Source of the DNA: an uncultured Prevotella sp.
GTDB lineage: Bacteria; Bacteroidota; Bacteroidia; Bacteroidales; Bacteroidaceae
Direction of reading: 5' to 3'
NCBI RefSeq assembly: GCF_946407605.1
Contig: NZ_CAMJOS010000014.1
Span: 1 to 64,000, forward strand
DNA: 64,000 bases
Of the stretch, positions 34,030-43,264 are shown one piece after another. The notes beneath the pieces were generated by a model. It saw only the letters and a list, made by a program, of their open reading frames with translations, did not search any database and was not told the DNA's origin. The translations under genes and the position numbers were made by a program. Position 1 is the stretch's first letter. Each line of letters opens with the position of its first letter.

Positions 34030-37000
34030 ATGAAGAAATTATTTCTCATGACACTTGCACTCGTGCTGATGGCAATGGGTGCAACAACTGCAAGTGCAGC
34101 TAGAGTGTCTCTTGATGAGGTGCCCTTCTGTTCTTGGGATGGCTGGACTGCCGATGCTAGAAGCACTGGTTCTGCCGAATTTGCCTGGGTCTTGGACGAG
34201 CCTACCGGCTTGCCTTATGGCGATGGCAGTGTTATTAACTATGCAGACCTGTCAGGTTACACCAAGCTGATTGTCACCGTGACTTCAGGTACTCCTCGTT
34301 TCCTCCTCAACCGTGATGTTGATGAGGGTCAGTGGAATTCTGATGAGTCACAGTCTCATCTGATTGAATATCCTAAGGATGGTGGCTGGTCACAGAAGTA
34401 TTTTACTAAGGAAGGCGACGACGAGAACGCTACTTATACTGTTGACATTAAAGCAATCGTCAAGGATAAGGGCTTCTGTCACCTGCATTGTATCAAGGGT
34501 GCCAACTGGGCAGATGTGACAGTGACAAGCATGGAAGTGGAAAAGGCTGAAAATGCGCCTACTGTAGGTTGGACTAACCTTATCATCAACAGTGATATGG
34601 AAGGTGATGATGTTAGTAGCTTCTTCACTAAAGTGAATCAGGGCGATCCTGAGCCTTCTGTCATCGTAGATGGTGCAGGAGTTGATGGAAGCCGTGGTAT
34701 TAAGGTTGAAGCAACAGAGAAAAAGGCCGACGCTTGGGATAACCAGTTCTGGTTCCGCTTCTCAGAGATTGTTCCTGCTGGTACAAAGTATCGTGTATCT
34801 TTTGACTATAGAGCTGATGCCGATGCAAAAGCCTCTACTCAGGCACATGCCGAGCCTGGAGATTATATCTACTACGATATGTTAGGTGACGTTAACTTTA
34901 CTACCGATTGGAATAAATTCGAAAAAGAAGGTGTAGTTACTGCTAATCAGGCTGGTCCGAATACGGGTGGTGGCTTGTTTACGTCAATTGCTTTCAACCT
35001 GAATGAATTGGCAGATGCAAACAACTATTATTTTGATAATATTAGTTTTGAAATCTTCAAACTTGGTACACTTGTTGAGTATGGTCAGGATGTGATCAAG
35101 ATTGACTTTGGTTTTGATACCAATATTCCTGCACTGGTGGCAGCTTCAGGCAAACCCCGTCTGTTGTTCCCCAAGGACTGTGTGAAAGTGACCGTTGACG
35201 GTGACCTTCTGGAAGAAGCCGACATTACCTCTGTAGAGGCTTTTGCTGATGGTCGTTTCTTTATCTTCCTTGAAAACATGATTGACGGCGACGTTAATGT
35301 GAAGTTCACCAATCCTACCGATGCCGCTTATCATCTGGTTTATACCTCTGCTGCTGTTGAGGGTCAGAGTGTGGCTAACTATGATGGTCCTGCTACAGAA
35401 AATGAAGATGTGGCAATGGAGGAAGGTGCTTTCGCATATATCTATCTCGAGCCCGTTATCATCGAGTCTGATCCTGAGAATGGTTCATTCAACCTGCCCA
35501 ATAGTCTGAAGGAGTTCCATGTGACATTCGACAAGCTTGTTGACTGTAAAGATATCGTAGCTACTCTGAATGGAAAGAAGCTCACTGTTTCACCTGCCGA
35601 TGGTTTCGCAGAGAAGATTGTCCTGAAGCGTGAAGGTGGCGACCTGACTACTGGTGAGTATACCATCAAGATGGATAATGTTTATCCTGAAGCTCGTTTG
35701 GAAAAGAACTTTGCTACATTTGAATATTCATTCTTCATTGGCAAGGTGGATGTTGATCCTAGCGACACCATCAAGAATGTACTGCCTACTGAGTACTTTG
35801 CTAACTGCGCTGCTGGTGGTATTCCTGCTGGTTTCGTTGTTGATTTCAATGGAGAAACCCGTACCTCTGAGAGCTCTTATAGCTCAGGTCCTCGTATGTT
35901 TGACTTCGCTGCTGGTGGTGACTTCACCAAGGCTCTCTACTTCCGTGAGGGTTATGCCCAGTATGGTAGTGAGGAAGGTTACTATCTGGAGCTTGAGGCT
36001 GGTAAGAAGTATGTTGTTAAGTTTAACTCTGCTATGTGGAAGGACAATGGTTCACAGATGACTTTCTCTATCATGAGTCCTGATGAGTCAGAAACATACC
36101 TTTCTGAAACTATCCAGAATACTCCTAACGTAAATGGTGTTACCAGTTCTCCCGTTACAGGTTCTACTGCTTCTGAGTTTACCTTCGTTCCCGATTTCAC
36201 CGCATATTACATGCTGCGTTGGCAGGTTGGTGGCTTCAACGAGGTCCTGCTGGCTAATCCTACTGTGAAGTATATGCCTAACACCATGGGTGTTGAGGAG
36301 ACCGCTCTGCTGAATACAGCTATTGAGAATGCTAAGAAGGCTCTTGAGGAGAATGGTGCTGAACGTTATCTCGGTCCAGACTATGACGCTCTGAAAGATG
36401 CCGTTGCTAAGTACGTGGCCGAGAAGGATGGCTATACTGCTCCTTCTAAGTTCAAGGCTGCTGCTGCTGAACTCGATGCAAAGACCGCAGCCCTGAAGGA
36501 TCACCGTGCAAATTGCGATAACTACGATGCTCAGATTAAGAAGTCACTCGACGTGGAGCGTCAGAATGCTAACAACAAGTTTGCTAAGACAGCACTCTAT
36601 GAAGAGGTGAAGGCTATCAATGCCAAGTATCATGGTTCTTCTGAGTGGGTTAACGTTAGCCAAGATCCTGAGGTAGAGGACATGCAGCTCATCTATGATT
36701 TTGACAAACTGACTGACAATGATGCTCTGCTTGTAGCTATCAATGAACTGAACGAGTATGCTAATCTTGCTTCTCTGCTCTTCACTGAGGGCGTTTCTGC
36801 TCCTGAGAATGCAAATGGTGGTAAGGCTACTGGTGTTGCAGTACTCTTCGATCGTATGCGTCTGGGTCTTGCTACCCTGAACACTTTGAGCGAAAAACTC
36901 GGTGTTGCTATTGACAGTACATACGTTGCTGGTCTCAACAACGCATTGATCGACGATGATGAACTGATTGAGGGTCTTAAGCTCCACGTTAAGAAGTTGT

Positions 37001-37794
37001 TGTATCAGGGTATTGCCGATACAAACAATCCTTTGTTCCAGGCAACCGTTGACGAGACAACTTTGGAAGAGGTTATTCCTTCTTACGACATGACTGTGTT
37101 CGTGAAGAACCCGAACACCTATAAGCAGGAGACCAATATGAACTTCACACCTGAAAATGTTCCTGGATGGGTTACTCCTGAGGATTACAATGCTCCTGGC
37201 CTTACCGTTGGTTGGGGACAGCCTAAGAATGTTGAGGGTGTTGCTGAGGACTGCATGTTCCAGACTTGGGGCGGTGCTTATCGCGTACAGCAGACCATCG
37301 AGGACCTGCCTGCAGGTATCTATAATATTCGCTTCGCCTTCGGTGATCGCGACAACCAGGAAATCGAGGACAGCTATAGCTTCGCTATCGACAGCAACGA
37401 GCAGGAGTATTATGGTGGATGCCCAGGTATCGGACAGGCCTTCCCGTTTGCTAGCAACGACTCTCAGACCAGTATCATTGAGGATGAAGTAGTTGTTACT
37501 GACGGTATACTCACCATTGGTGTCAATGCTGGTGACGGTTCTCATACCTTCTTCAACGAGGTTCGTCTGTTGCTCGTCTCTCCTGCTGCTGGTTTCGACT
37601 ATGCAGGCGAATATGCTAAGCTGAACGAGCAGATTGAGACTGGCGTAGAAGCTCCCGCTGCAGCACGTGTTCGTGGCATCGAGCTCTACGACCTGAACGG
37701 ACGTCGCATCATCACTGCCCAGAAGGGTATCCAGATTGTGAAGAAGTACATGAGTGACGGTACTGTACGCATCGAAAAGGTTATCAAGAAATAA
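34030..37794 (+). CDS. large secreted multimodular protein of unknown function with type IX-like tail
   Basis: A 1254-residue protein. Signal peptide (1-24); discoidin-like N-terminal part; a jelly-roll module that begins NLIINSDMEG and resembles CBM4/9-type carbohydrate-binding modules (about 180-340); Ig-like segment (about 470-570, SDPENGSFNLPNSLKEFHVTF); a second jelly-roll (about 580-750); an alpha-helical stretch (about 755-1000) of FIVAR-like repeats with ETALLNTAIENAKKALEE; a third jelly-roll (about 1030-1180) and a C-terminal tail with GIELYDLNGRRI as in type IX cargo. No glycosidase motif is visible. Codon use is T-rich (GGT, GCT, TCT), unlike neighbours, suggesting high expression. 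Probably a surface glycan-binding protein of the xylan locus; this is inference. Confidence 0.7.
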   Translation: MKKLFLMTLALVLMAMGATTASAARVSLDEVPFCSWDGWTADARSTGSAEFAWVLDEPTGLPYGDGSVINYADLSGYTKLIVTVTSGTPRFLLNRDVDEGQWNSDESQSHLIEYPKDGGWSQKYFTKEGDDENATYTVDIKAIVKDKGFCHLHCIKGANWADVTVTSMEVEKAENAPTVGWTNLIINSDMEGDDVSSFFTKVNQGDPEPSVIVDGAGVDGSRGIKVEATEKKADAWDNQFWFRFSEIVPAGTKYRVSFDYRADADAKASTQAHAEPGDYIYYDMLGDVNFTTDWNKFEKEGVVTANQAGPNTGGGLFTSIAFNLNELADANNYYFDNISFEIFKLGTLVEYGQDVIKIDFGFDTNIPALVAASGKPRLLFPKDCVKVTVDGDLLEEADITSVEAFADGRFFIFLENMIDGDVNVKFTNPTDAAYHLVYTSAAVEGQSVANYDGPATENEDVAMEEGAFAYIYLEPVIIESDPENGSFNLPNSLKEFHVTFDKLVDCKDIVATLNGKKLTVSPADGFAEKIVLKREGGDLTTGEYTIKMDNVYPEARLEKNFATFEYSFFIGKVDVDPSDTIKNVLPTEYFANCAAGGIPAGFVVDFNGETRTSESSYSSGPRMFDFAAGGDFTKALYFREGYAQYGSEEGYYLELEAGKKYVVKFNSAMWKDNGSQMTFSIMSPDESETYLSETIQNTPNVNGVTSSPVTGSTASEFTFVPDFTAYYMLRWQVGGFNEVLLANPTVKYMPNTMGVEETALLNTAIENAKKALEENGAERYLGPDYDALKDAVAKYVAEKDGYTAPSKFKAAAAELDAKTAALKDHRANCDNYDAQIKKSLDVERQNANNKFAKTALYEEVKAINAKYHGSSEWVNVSQDPEVEDMQLIYDFDKLTDNDALLVAINELNEYANLASLLFTEGVSAPENANGGKATGVAVLFDRMRLGLATLNTLSEKLGVAIDSTYVAGLNNALIDDDELIEGLKLHVKKLLYQGIADTNNPLFQATVDETTLEEVIPSYDMTVFVKNPNTYKQETNMNFTPENVPGWVTPEDYNAPGLTVGWGQPKNVEGVAEDCMFQTWGGAYRVQQTIEDLPAGIYNIRFAFGDRDNQEIEDSYSFAIDSNEQEYYGGCPGIGQAFPFASNDSQTSIIEDEVVVTDGILTIGVNAGDGSHTFFNEVRLLLVSPAAGFDYAGEYAKLNEQIETGVEAPAAARVRGIELYDLNGRRIITAQKGIQIVKKYMSDGTVRIEKVIKK

Positions 37795-37815
37795 TCTTTC
37801 TCGAAGAGAATAACT

Positions 37816-37853
37816 AAGGTGGGCAGGCATACACACGTATGCTTGCCCACCTT
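37816..37853 (+). terminator. intrinsic terminator
   Basis: A 17-bp stem (37816-37832 with 37837-37853, one G-T pair) with an ACAC loop, followed by CATTTTA. It separates the 1254-residue protein gene from the hydrolase operon. Confidence 0.85.
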
Positions 37854-37914
37854 CATTTTACATATAGAAAAACAAATGAGACGTATAATTGTGTATAATC
37901 TACAATTTTTTTGT

Positions 37915-37922
37915 TATCTTTG
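37915..37922 (+). promoter_or_regulatory. -7 box of the hydrolase operon
   Basis: TATCTTTG, 33 bp before the GH5-GH43 ATG. The upstream 50 bp are A/T-rich and may contain the regulator's binding site; no -33 TTTG at standard spacing is seen. Confidence 0.55.
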
Positions 37923-37954
37923 CAGCGTTTTTATAAAAACCTAAAAGAGAGGAT

Positions 37955-40900
37955 ATGAAAAAATTAGTAATTATGGCAATTGCCTTTTGGGCCACAATGG
38001 GAATACTGGCTCAAGGCGTTAAGCCGTTGCCTTCGCTCCACGTGGAAGGTAAATGGCTGGTAGACACACATGGCAACCATGTGGTTCTTCACGGCGTGAT
38101 GGACACACCTAGTGCCTGGTTCAACGGAGGACGTTGGGGCTGGGACTATGATGACGCAGGTCGCCAGCGTTGTATTAACTATTTCGAGAAGTTGTTTGGA
38201 GGTCTGGAGCAGGCCAAGTGTAACGTGTTCCGTCTGCATCTGGAGCCAGCATGGACCAACGACAACAGCTACACTTATCAGCCGGCTATCAATCAGCCTA
38301 CTGGTGATGGCTACGGTGGCGAGGCTGATATCCGTCATTTCAATCCTACCCGTCTTACCAACTATCTTAAGTCGCTCTACTTCCCCCTGATGCAGAGGGC
38401 TATGAAGCATGGCATGTATGTAGTGGTGCGCCCGCCGGGTGTATGTCCTCACCAGATTAATGTAGGTGGCTACTATCAGAAGTATCTGCTGCAGGTATGG
38501 GACATCTTCACCAAGAACGACTCTATCCGTAAGTATTCCGGACAGATTAGCATTGAGTTGGCCAACGAGCCCGTTAGCGTTAAGAATGCTATTAATGCTG
38601 ATGACAAGAAAGCCCTGCACGATTTCTTCCAGCCGATAGTTGACAAGATCCGTGCCAACGGCTTCACAGGTGTCATCTGGGTACCCGGTGCAGGTTGGCA
38701 GGCCAGCTATGCTGACTACAAGACCAATCCCATCACGGGTTATAACATTGGTTATGCCGTTCACGACTACGATGGCTGGTATGGCTGTGAGGACAAGAAG
38801 AACTCGCCCAGCACGGTGGCAACAGCTACTCAGAAGAAAATCAATCAGTTCCACGAGCAGGTGCCAGTGGTCGATACGAACCCCGTTATTATCACCGAGA
38901 TTGACTGGAGCCCGAAGAAGAGCGACATTCAGGGACATGAGAATGAGCATGGCGAACAGGTGGATGGTAACCTTGGCACCTGGGCCACTGGCCGTACCTC
39001 TGTTTGGGGTACCATCACCAAGAATGTGTACGACCACTATGGCAATATCTCGATGACTCTTTCCGGCACAGCCTGTCTCATCGATATTGACACGCTGATA
39101 AGCAAGAATAAGGTGGTGCCTGCCTTCGGCGGGGAACCCGAGGCTTGCGGTGCAGCCTGCATGGAATGGTATGCCGACTACTATAACGTGAACTATCCCA
39201 AGGAAGACTTCACCAGTGTGCCAGTGAGCGACTTTGGACGTTATTATCAGAACCCCATCGTACGTGCCGATTTCCCTGACCCCGATGTTATCCGTGTAGG
39301 CGATACCTACTACATGGTGTCGACCACGATGCACCACTTCCCTGGTGCCACTATCATCAAGTCACAGGATATGGTGAACTGGGAATACTGTGCACAGCCA
39401 CTGAAGCAGTTGCTCAACAACGAAAACTATAATCTGAAGAACGACAAGAACGCCTATGCCTCGGGTATGTGGGCCTGCTCTATGAAATATCACGACGGCA
39501 AGTTCTATATCCTTGTCAATGGTAACGATAGCAAGGCCTGGCTCCTGTCGGCCACTAACCCCGAGGGACAGTGGGACGTGAAGCGTCTGTCGCGTAACTA
39601 CTATGACCCGGGTATGCTGTTCGACGGTGACAAGGTGTATGTCGTCTGTGGCATCAACCGCCTGATGATGTGCGAGCTCGACAAGAACTTCAACTTCAAA
39701 CGCGAGAAAGAGGTCGTCTACAAAGAGGGTACAGGTCTGGAAGGCTGCCACCTCTACAAGAAAGGCGACTACTATTATATTTATGCCACTTATGGTGGAT
39801 GGCCCAGTGGTCAGGTGGTGTTCCGCTCAACTAATATCTTTGGTCCCTATGAAGAAAAGATGGTGGTCGAGAAGTCCTATAACAATGTGCCCAACACCAT
39901 TCATCAGGGCTCACTCATCGAGGATGTGGCAGGTAAGTGGTGGACGGTGATGCAGGAAGACCTGGGTGCCTTGGGACGATTCCCCAACTTGCAGCCAGTA
40001 GTCTGGAAAAACGACTGGCCTTCAGTTGGTAGCAGCGGCACACCCTATAAGTCGTTCGATAGCAAGGTACTGAAGCCTACGGCAACAGGAAATACGCGTG
40101 TGAAGCGTCTGCCCACTACCGATGCCTTCCGTACCTATCCCCTTGGTATGCAGTGGGAGTGGAACCATCTGCCTAACGATACCGCATGGAGTCTGATGGA
40201 CCGTCCGGGATGGCTGCGCTTAAAGACGTCGAACGTCACCACGAAACTGCCTCAAGCCCGTAATATGCTGACACAGCGTATCTTCGCTAATAAGAACCAG
40301 TACACCAACGGAACGGTACGCATTGACGTGAGGAATCTGGCAGAAGGCGATCGTGCAGGTATCTGTATCCTGCAAGATCCCTATGGTATGATATGTGTGG
40401 AGAAAAAGGACGGTGCATACCAGCTGTTGTGGCAGAAAGAGAAGGTGAAAGATGCTGGCAGTGGTTTCAAGCCAGCCGAGAAGACAAAGGCTATAACCCT
40501 TCCCGACAGCATCATCTACCTGCGTGCCTCCATCAAATACGAGGAGAACAAACCCAAGTTCTACTATTCACTCGACAACAGTACCTGGACACAGCTGGGA
40601 AGCGAGTTCTCGCAGTCGTTCAACCTCTCTGTGTTCGTAGGTTCACGTTTTGGCATCTTCTGTTATGCTACCCAGGCTAATGGTGGTTATGCCGACTTTG
40701 ACTGGTTTACCACAGAGGATGACTTCAACGAGGAAGATATCTTCCCAGAAGAATTTACTGCTCCCACAGAGAATATGTTTACGGTTAAGTCTATCGCCCA
40801 GACACCAACAACACTGGAGACAATGGTTGGCGAGAAGGCTGTTCCTACGCTGAAGGCTACCTATATGGATAATCACTCAGAGATTGTCAACGACTATGCA

Positions 40901-41617
40901 ACCTTTATCCCACAAGAGACAGGCATTGTGGAGTTCTATAACGGTCAGATGCTGGGTGTAGGTCAGGGTAGCACTACGGTTAACGCTTCGTTTACTGATT
41001 TGATGGGTAATAAGGTGGAGAAAGAGTTTACGGCTAAGTCGAGTTACTTCCCCTTCGAGCCACGCTATGTGAGAAACGACTTTGTGGGTGCTGGCAGCGG
41101 TACCTACAAGAACAATATCACCTCAGCTGTGTTCAAGTTCCTTAAGGATAAGGCTGAGTTGGGTTGGGCCTACAGCGATAATGTGGATATGTCCGGCTAT
41201 AAGTATCTGGTCATCGAGTTCCTCGCAAAGCCCGTTGCTGGTACTAACTTGAATATCTACACCACCGAGAACCTGAAGGGTGCCTGCTACTCGACACCGG
41301 AGTTCAGCACCAATAGTCTCGAGTTTGTCCTCGACCTAGATACGTGTAAGTACACTTCTACTAATAGCAAGGGCAAAAGTCTGAATCGTCAGTCGGTGCG
41401 TATGGTCACCTTCAAGGGTGCTGCTAATAAGCAGGTTGCCATCAAGAATATGTTCCTGAGCAACGATGAAACGAAGTACAACACAGGTATTACTACGGTT
41501 GACTACCTGAAGCCGGCAGAGCGTCAAGGCATCTTCGACCTGCAGGGTCGTCGTATCGCACTTCCCACGAAGCCCGGTCTTTATATTGTGAATGGAAAGA
41601 AAGTAATTATCAAATAA
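37955..41617 (+). CDS. GH5-GH43 fusion hydrolase with Ig-like, CBM-like and type IX tail
   Basis: A 1220-residue secreted enzyme. Signal peptide (1-19); GH5 barrel (about 25-400) with acid/base Glu205 in LANEP and nucleophile Glu315 in IITEIDWS; GH43 five-blade propeller (about 425-715) with PDPDVIRVGDTYYM and EGTGLEGCHLYKKG; GH43 C-terminal beta-sandwich (about 740-925); BIG2/Ig-like domain (about 945-1030); a beta-sandwich (about 1035-1155); tail GIFDLQGRRI..GLYIVNGKKVIIK typical of type IX sorting. It should combine backbone cleavage (GH5) with removal of xylose or arabinose (GH43). It leads the operon and the next gene starts 13 bp later. GH5 subfamily not determined. Confidence 0.9.
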   Translation: MKKLVIMAIAFWATMGILAQGVKPLPSLHVEGKWLVDTHGNHVVLHGVMDTPSAWFNGGRWGWDYDDAGRQRCINYFEKLFGGLEQAKCNVFRLHLEPAWTNDNSYTYQPAINQPTGDGYGGEADIRHFNPTRLTNYLKSLYFPLMQRAMKHGMYVVVRPPGVCPHQINVGGYYQKYLLQVWDIFTKNDSIRKYSGQISIELANEPVSVKNAINADDKKALHDFFQPIVDKIRANGFTGVIWVPGAGWQASYADYKTNPITGYNIGYAVHDYDGWYGCEDKKNSPSTVATATQKKINQFHEQVPVVDTNPVIITEIDWSPKKSDIQGHENEHGEQVDGNLGTWATGRTSVWGTITKNVYDHYGNISMTLSGTACLIDIDTLISKNKVVPAFGGEPEACGAACMEWYADYYNVNYPKEDFTSVPVSDFGRYYQNPIVRADFPDPDVIRVGDTYYMVSTTMHHFPGATIIKSQDMVNWEYCAQPLKQLLNNENYNLKNDKNAYASGMWACSMKYHDGKFYILVNGNDSKAWLLSATNPEGQWDVKRLSRNYYDPGMLFDGDKVYVVCGINRLMMCELDKNFNFKREKEVVYKEGTGLEGCHLYKKGDYYYIYATYGGWPSGQVVFRSTNIFGPYEEKMVVEKSYNNVPNTIHQGSLIEDVAGKWWTVMQEDLGALGRFPNLQPVVWKNDWPSVGSSGTPYKSFDSKVLKPTATGNTRVKRLPTTDAFRTYPLGMQWEWNHLPNDTAWSLMDRPGWLRLKTSNVTTKLPQARNMLTQRIFANKNQYTNGTVRIDVRNLAEGDRAGICILQDPYGMICVEKKDGAYQLLWQKEKVKDAGSGFKPAEKTKAITLPDSIIYLRASIKYEENKPKFYYSLDNSTWTQLGSEFSQSFNLSVFVGSRFGIFCYATQANGGYADFDWFTTEDDFNEEDIFPEEFTAPTENMFTVKSIAQTPTTLETMVGEKAVPTLKATYMDNHSEIVNDYATFIPQETGIVEFYNGQMLGVGQGSTTVNASFTDLMGNKVEKEFTAKSSYFPFEPRYVRNDFVGAGSGTYKNNITSAVFKFLKDKAELGWAYSDNVDMSGYKYLVIEFLAKPVAGTNLNIYTTENLKGACYSTPEFSTNSLEFVLDLDTCKYTSTNSKGKSLNRQSVRMVTFKGAANKQVAIKNMFLSNDETKYNTGITTVDYLKPAERQGIFDLQGRRIALPTKPGLYIVNGKKVIIK

Positions 41618-41630
41618 CAAAAACAAAACT

Positions 41631-43250
41631 ATGTACCGTAAAGTCTTAACTTTATTCATTGCGATGCTGCTGGGCGGCAATGCGATGGCTGTGATTAAGA
41701 ACCCCATGTTATGGGCTGATTGTCCCGATCCGGATGTCATCCGTGTGGGCGACACTTTTTATCTTGTCTCAACGACTATGCACTTGATGCCTGGCGCTCC
41801 TGTTATGGCATCGAAGGATTTGCAGAATTGGGAGACCGTAGGTTATATCTTCGACAAACTGACCGACTCGCCTAAGTACGACTTGCAGGAGGGTACTGTC
41901 TATGGTCGTGGACAGTGGGCTACTTCGCTGAAATATCATGATGGTAAGTTCTGGGCACTGCTGGCTCCTAACGAGGGCGGTGCCATGGGCGACACCTATA
42001 TCTTCACAGCGCCTAAGGCCGAAGGACCTTGGACCATCCACTCGCGTCTGCGTCATTTCCACGATGCCACGCTGTTCTTCGATGAAGATGGTACACCTTA
42101 TGTGTTTTTTGGCACGGGTGAGATGTGTCAGCTGACACGTGACCTGAAAGGTGTAGTAGAGGGCTCGCTCCGTCATTACTTCCAGCGCGAGGCCGATGAG
42201 CGCGGCTTGCTCGAGGGTACACGTGTCATCAAGCATAACGGTACCTACTATGCTCTGTTGATCTCGCATGTCTATGCTCCTGGCCGTCACCGTCGTGAGG
42301 TCTGCTATCGCACCAAGGACCTCAATGGCGTGTGGGAGAAGAATACCATTTTGGAGAGCGACTTTGGTGGCTTCTCATATCTGGCTCAGGGTACCATTGT
42401 CGATACCGAAGAGGGTGACTGGTATGGTATCATGTTCCAGGATCGTGGTGGCGTGGGTCGTGTGCTGACGCTGTCACCTGTTCGCTGGCTCGATGGCTGG
42501 CCTATGCTGGGCGACGAATATAACAAGGTACCCGAGGTGATGCGTCCGTATAAGAGTGGTCAGCCTGAGACGGCTATCGTTAAGAGCGATGATTTCTCTG
42601 AAGAGAAGCTCGGACTCCACTGGCAGTGGAACCATAACCCCATCGACAACGCCTGGAGTTTGAAGGAGCGTCCGGGATTCCTGCGTCTGAAGACCAACCG
42701 TGTGGTACCTAACCTCTATCTGGCTCCCAATACGCTGACACAGCGTATGGAGGGTCCCACCTGTAGTGGTTATATCCGTATGGACCTGACTAAGATGCAG
42801 GATGGCGACTGTGCCGGACTGGCCGCTTTCAATGGCGACTCTGGTGTGCTGACCATCAAGAAGGAAGGTAAGAAGCTGGTACTCCAGATGAGTGAGCAGA
42901 AGGTGAGCCTCACAGACCGCGAAAAAGCTGTGACGAATGTGGAAGAAAAGGTTGTTGAGACCATTGACTTGTCTGCAGCCTTTAAATCTCAATCCTCAAA
43001 ACAGAAGTCTCAAATCATCTATCTGCGTCTGGACGGTGACTTCCAGCCTGGTCATAATGATGTAGCAAACTTCTACTATAGCCTTGATGGCGAGGAGTGG
43101 ACAAAGATTGGTACAGAGAACTATCGCATGATTTTCGACTATCGTCGTTTCTTCATGGGTTCTAAGTTTGGAATCTTCAACTATGCAACGAAGAAGGCCG
43201 GTGGCTATGTCGATGTGGATGAGTTTTGCTATTCTAAAACAGAAAAATAA
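41631..43250 (+). CDS. GH43 beta-xylosidase/alpha-L-arabinofuranosidase
   Basis: A 539-residue exported enzyme (signal peptide 1-20). The propeller (about 24-300) has CPDPDVIRVGDTFYLVSTTMHLMPG, HDATLFFDEDG and LLEGTRVIKHNGTYY, which supply the three catalytic acids, and the C-terminal beta-sandwich (about 320-535) belongs to the same subgroup as the GH43 part of the preceding fusion protein; the two are recognisably paralogous. In the sandwich, residues about 452-463 (KSQSSKQKSQI) come from a heptad tract. No type IX tail, so probably periplasmic. Confidence 0.93.
   Translation: MYRKVLTLFIAMLLGGNAMAVIKNPMLWADCPDPDVIRVGDTFYLVSTTMHLMPGAPVMASKDLQNWETVGYIFDKLTDSPKYDLQEGTVYGRGQWATSLKYHDGKFWALLAPNEGGAMGDTYIFTAPKAEGPWTIHSRLRHFHDATLFFDEDGTPYVFFGTGEMCQLTRDLKGVVEGSLRHYFQREADERGLLEGTRVIKHNGTYYALLISHVYAPGRHRREVCYRTKDLNGVWEKNTILESDFGGFSYLAQGTIVDTEEGDWYGIMFQDRGGVGRVLTLSPVRWLDGWPMLGDEYNKVPEVMRPYKSGQPETAIVKSDDFSEEKLGLHWQWNHNPIDNAWSLKERPGFLRLKTNRVVPNLYLAPNTLTQRMEGPTCSGYIRMDLTKMQDGDCAGLAAFNGDSGVLTIKKEGKKLVLQMSEQKVSLTDREKAVTNVEEKVVETIDLSAAFKSQSSKQKSQIIYLRLDGDFQPGHNDVANFYYSLDGEEWTKIGTENYRMIFDYRRFFMGSKFGIFNYATKKAGGYVDVDEFCYSKTEK
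42984..43018. repeat. heptanucleotide-periodic tract inside GH43 gene
   Basis: Units AAATCTC, AATCCTC, AAAACAG, AAGTCTC, AAATCAT. It is in frame and encodes a Lys/Ser/Gln-rich loop; the paralogous GH5-GH43 gene has an unrelated sequence at this position. Confidence 0.65.
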
Positions 43251-43264
43251 TTAGACTTAAAGAT

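Noticed and set aside
36544..39337. Long antisense frames (430 and 457 codons) under the 1254-residue protein and GH5-GH43 genes
   Set aside because: The sense strand encodes proteins with complete family motifs; the antisense products show no signal, domain or upstream -7 box.
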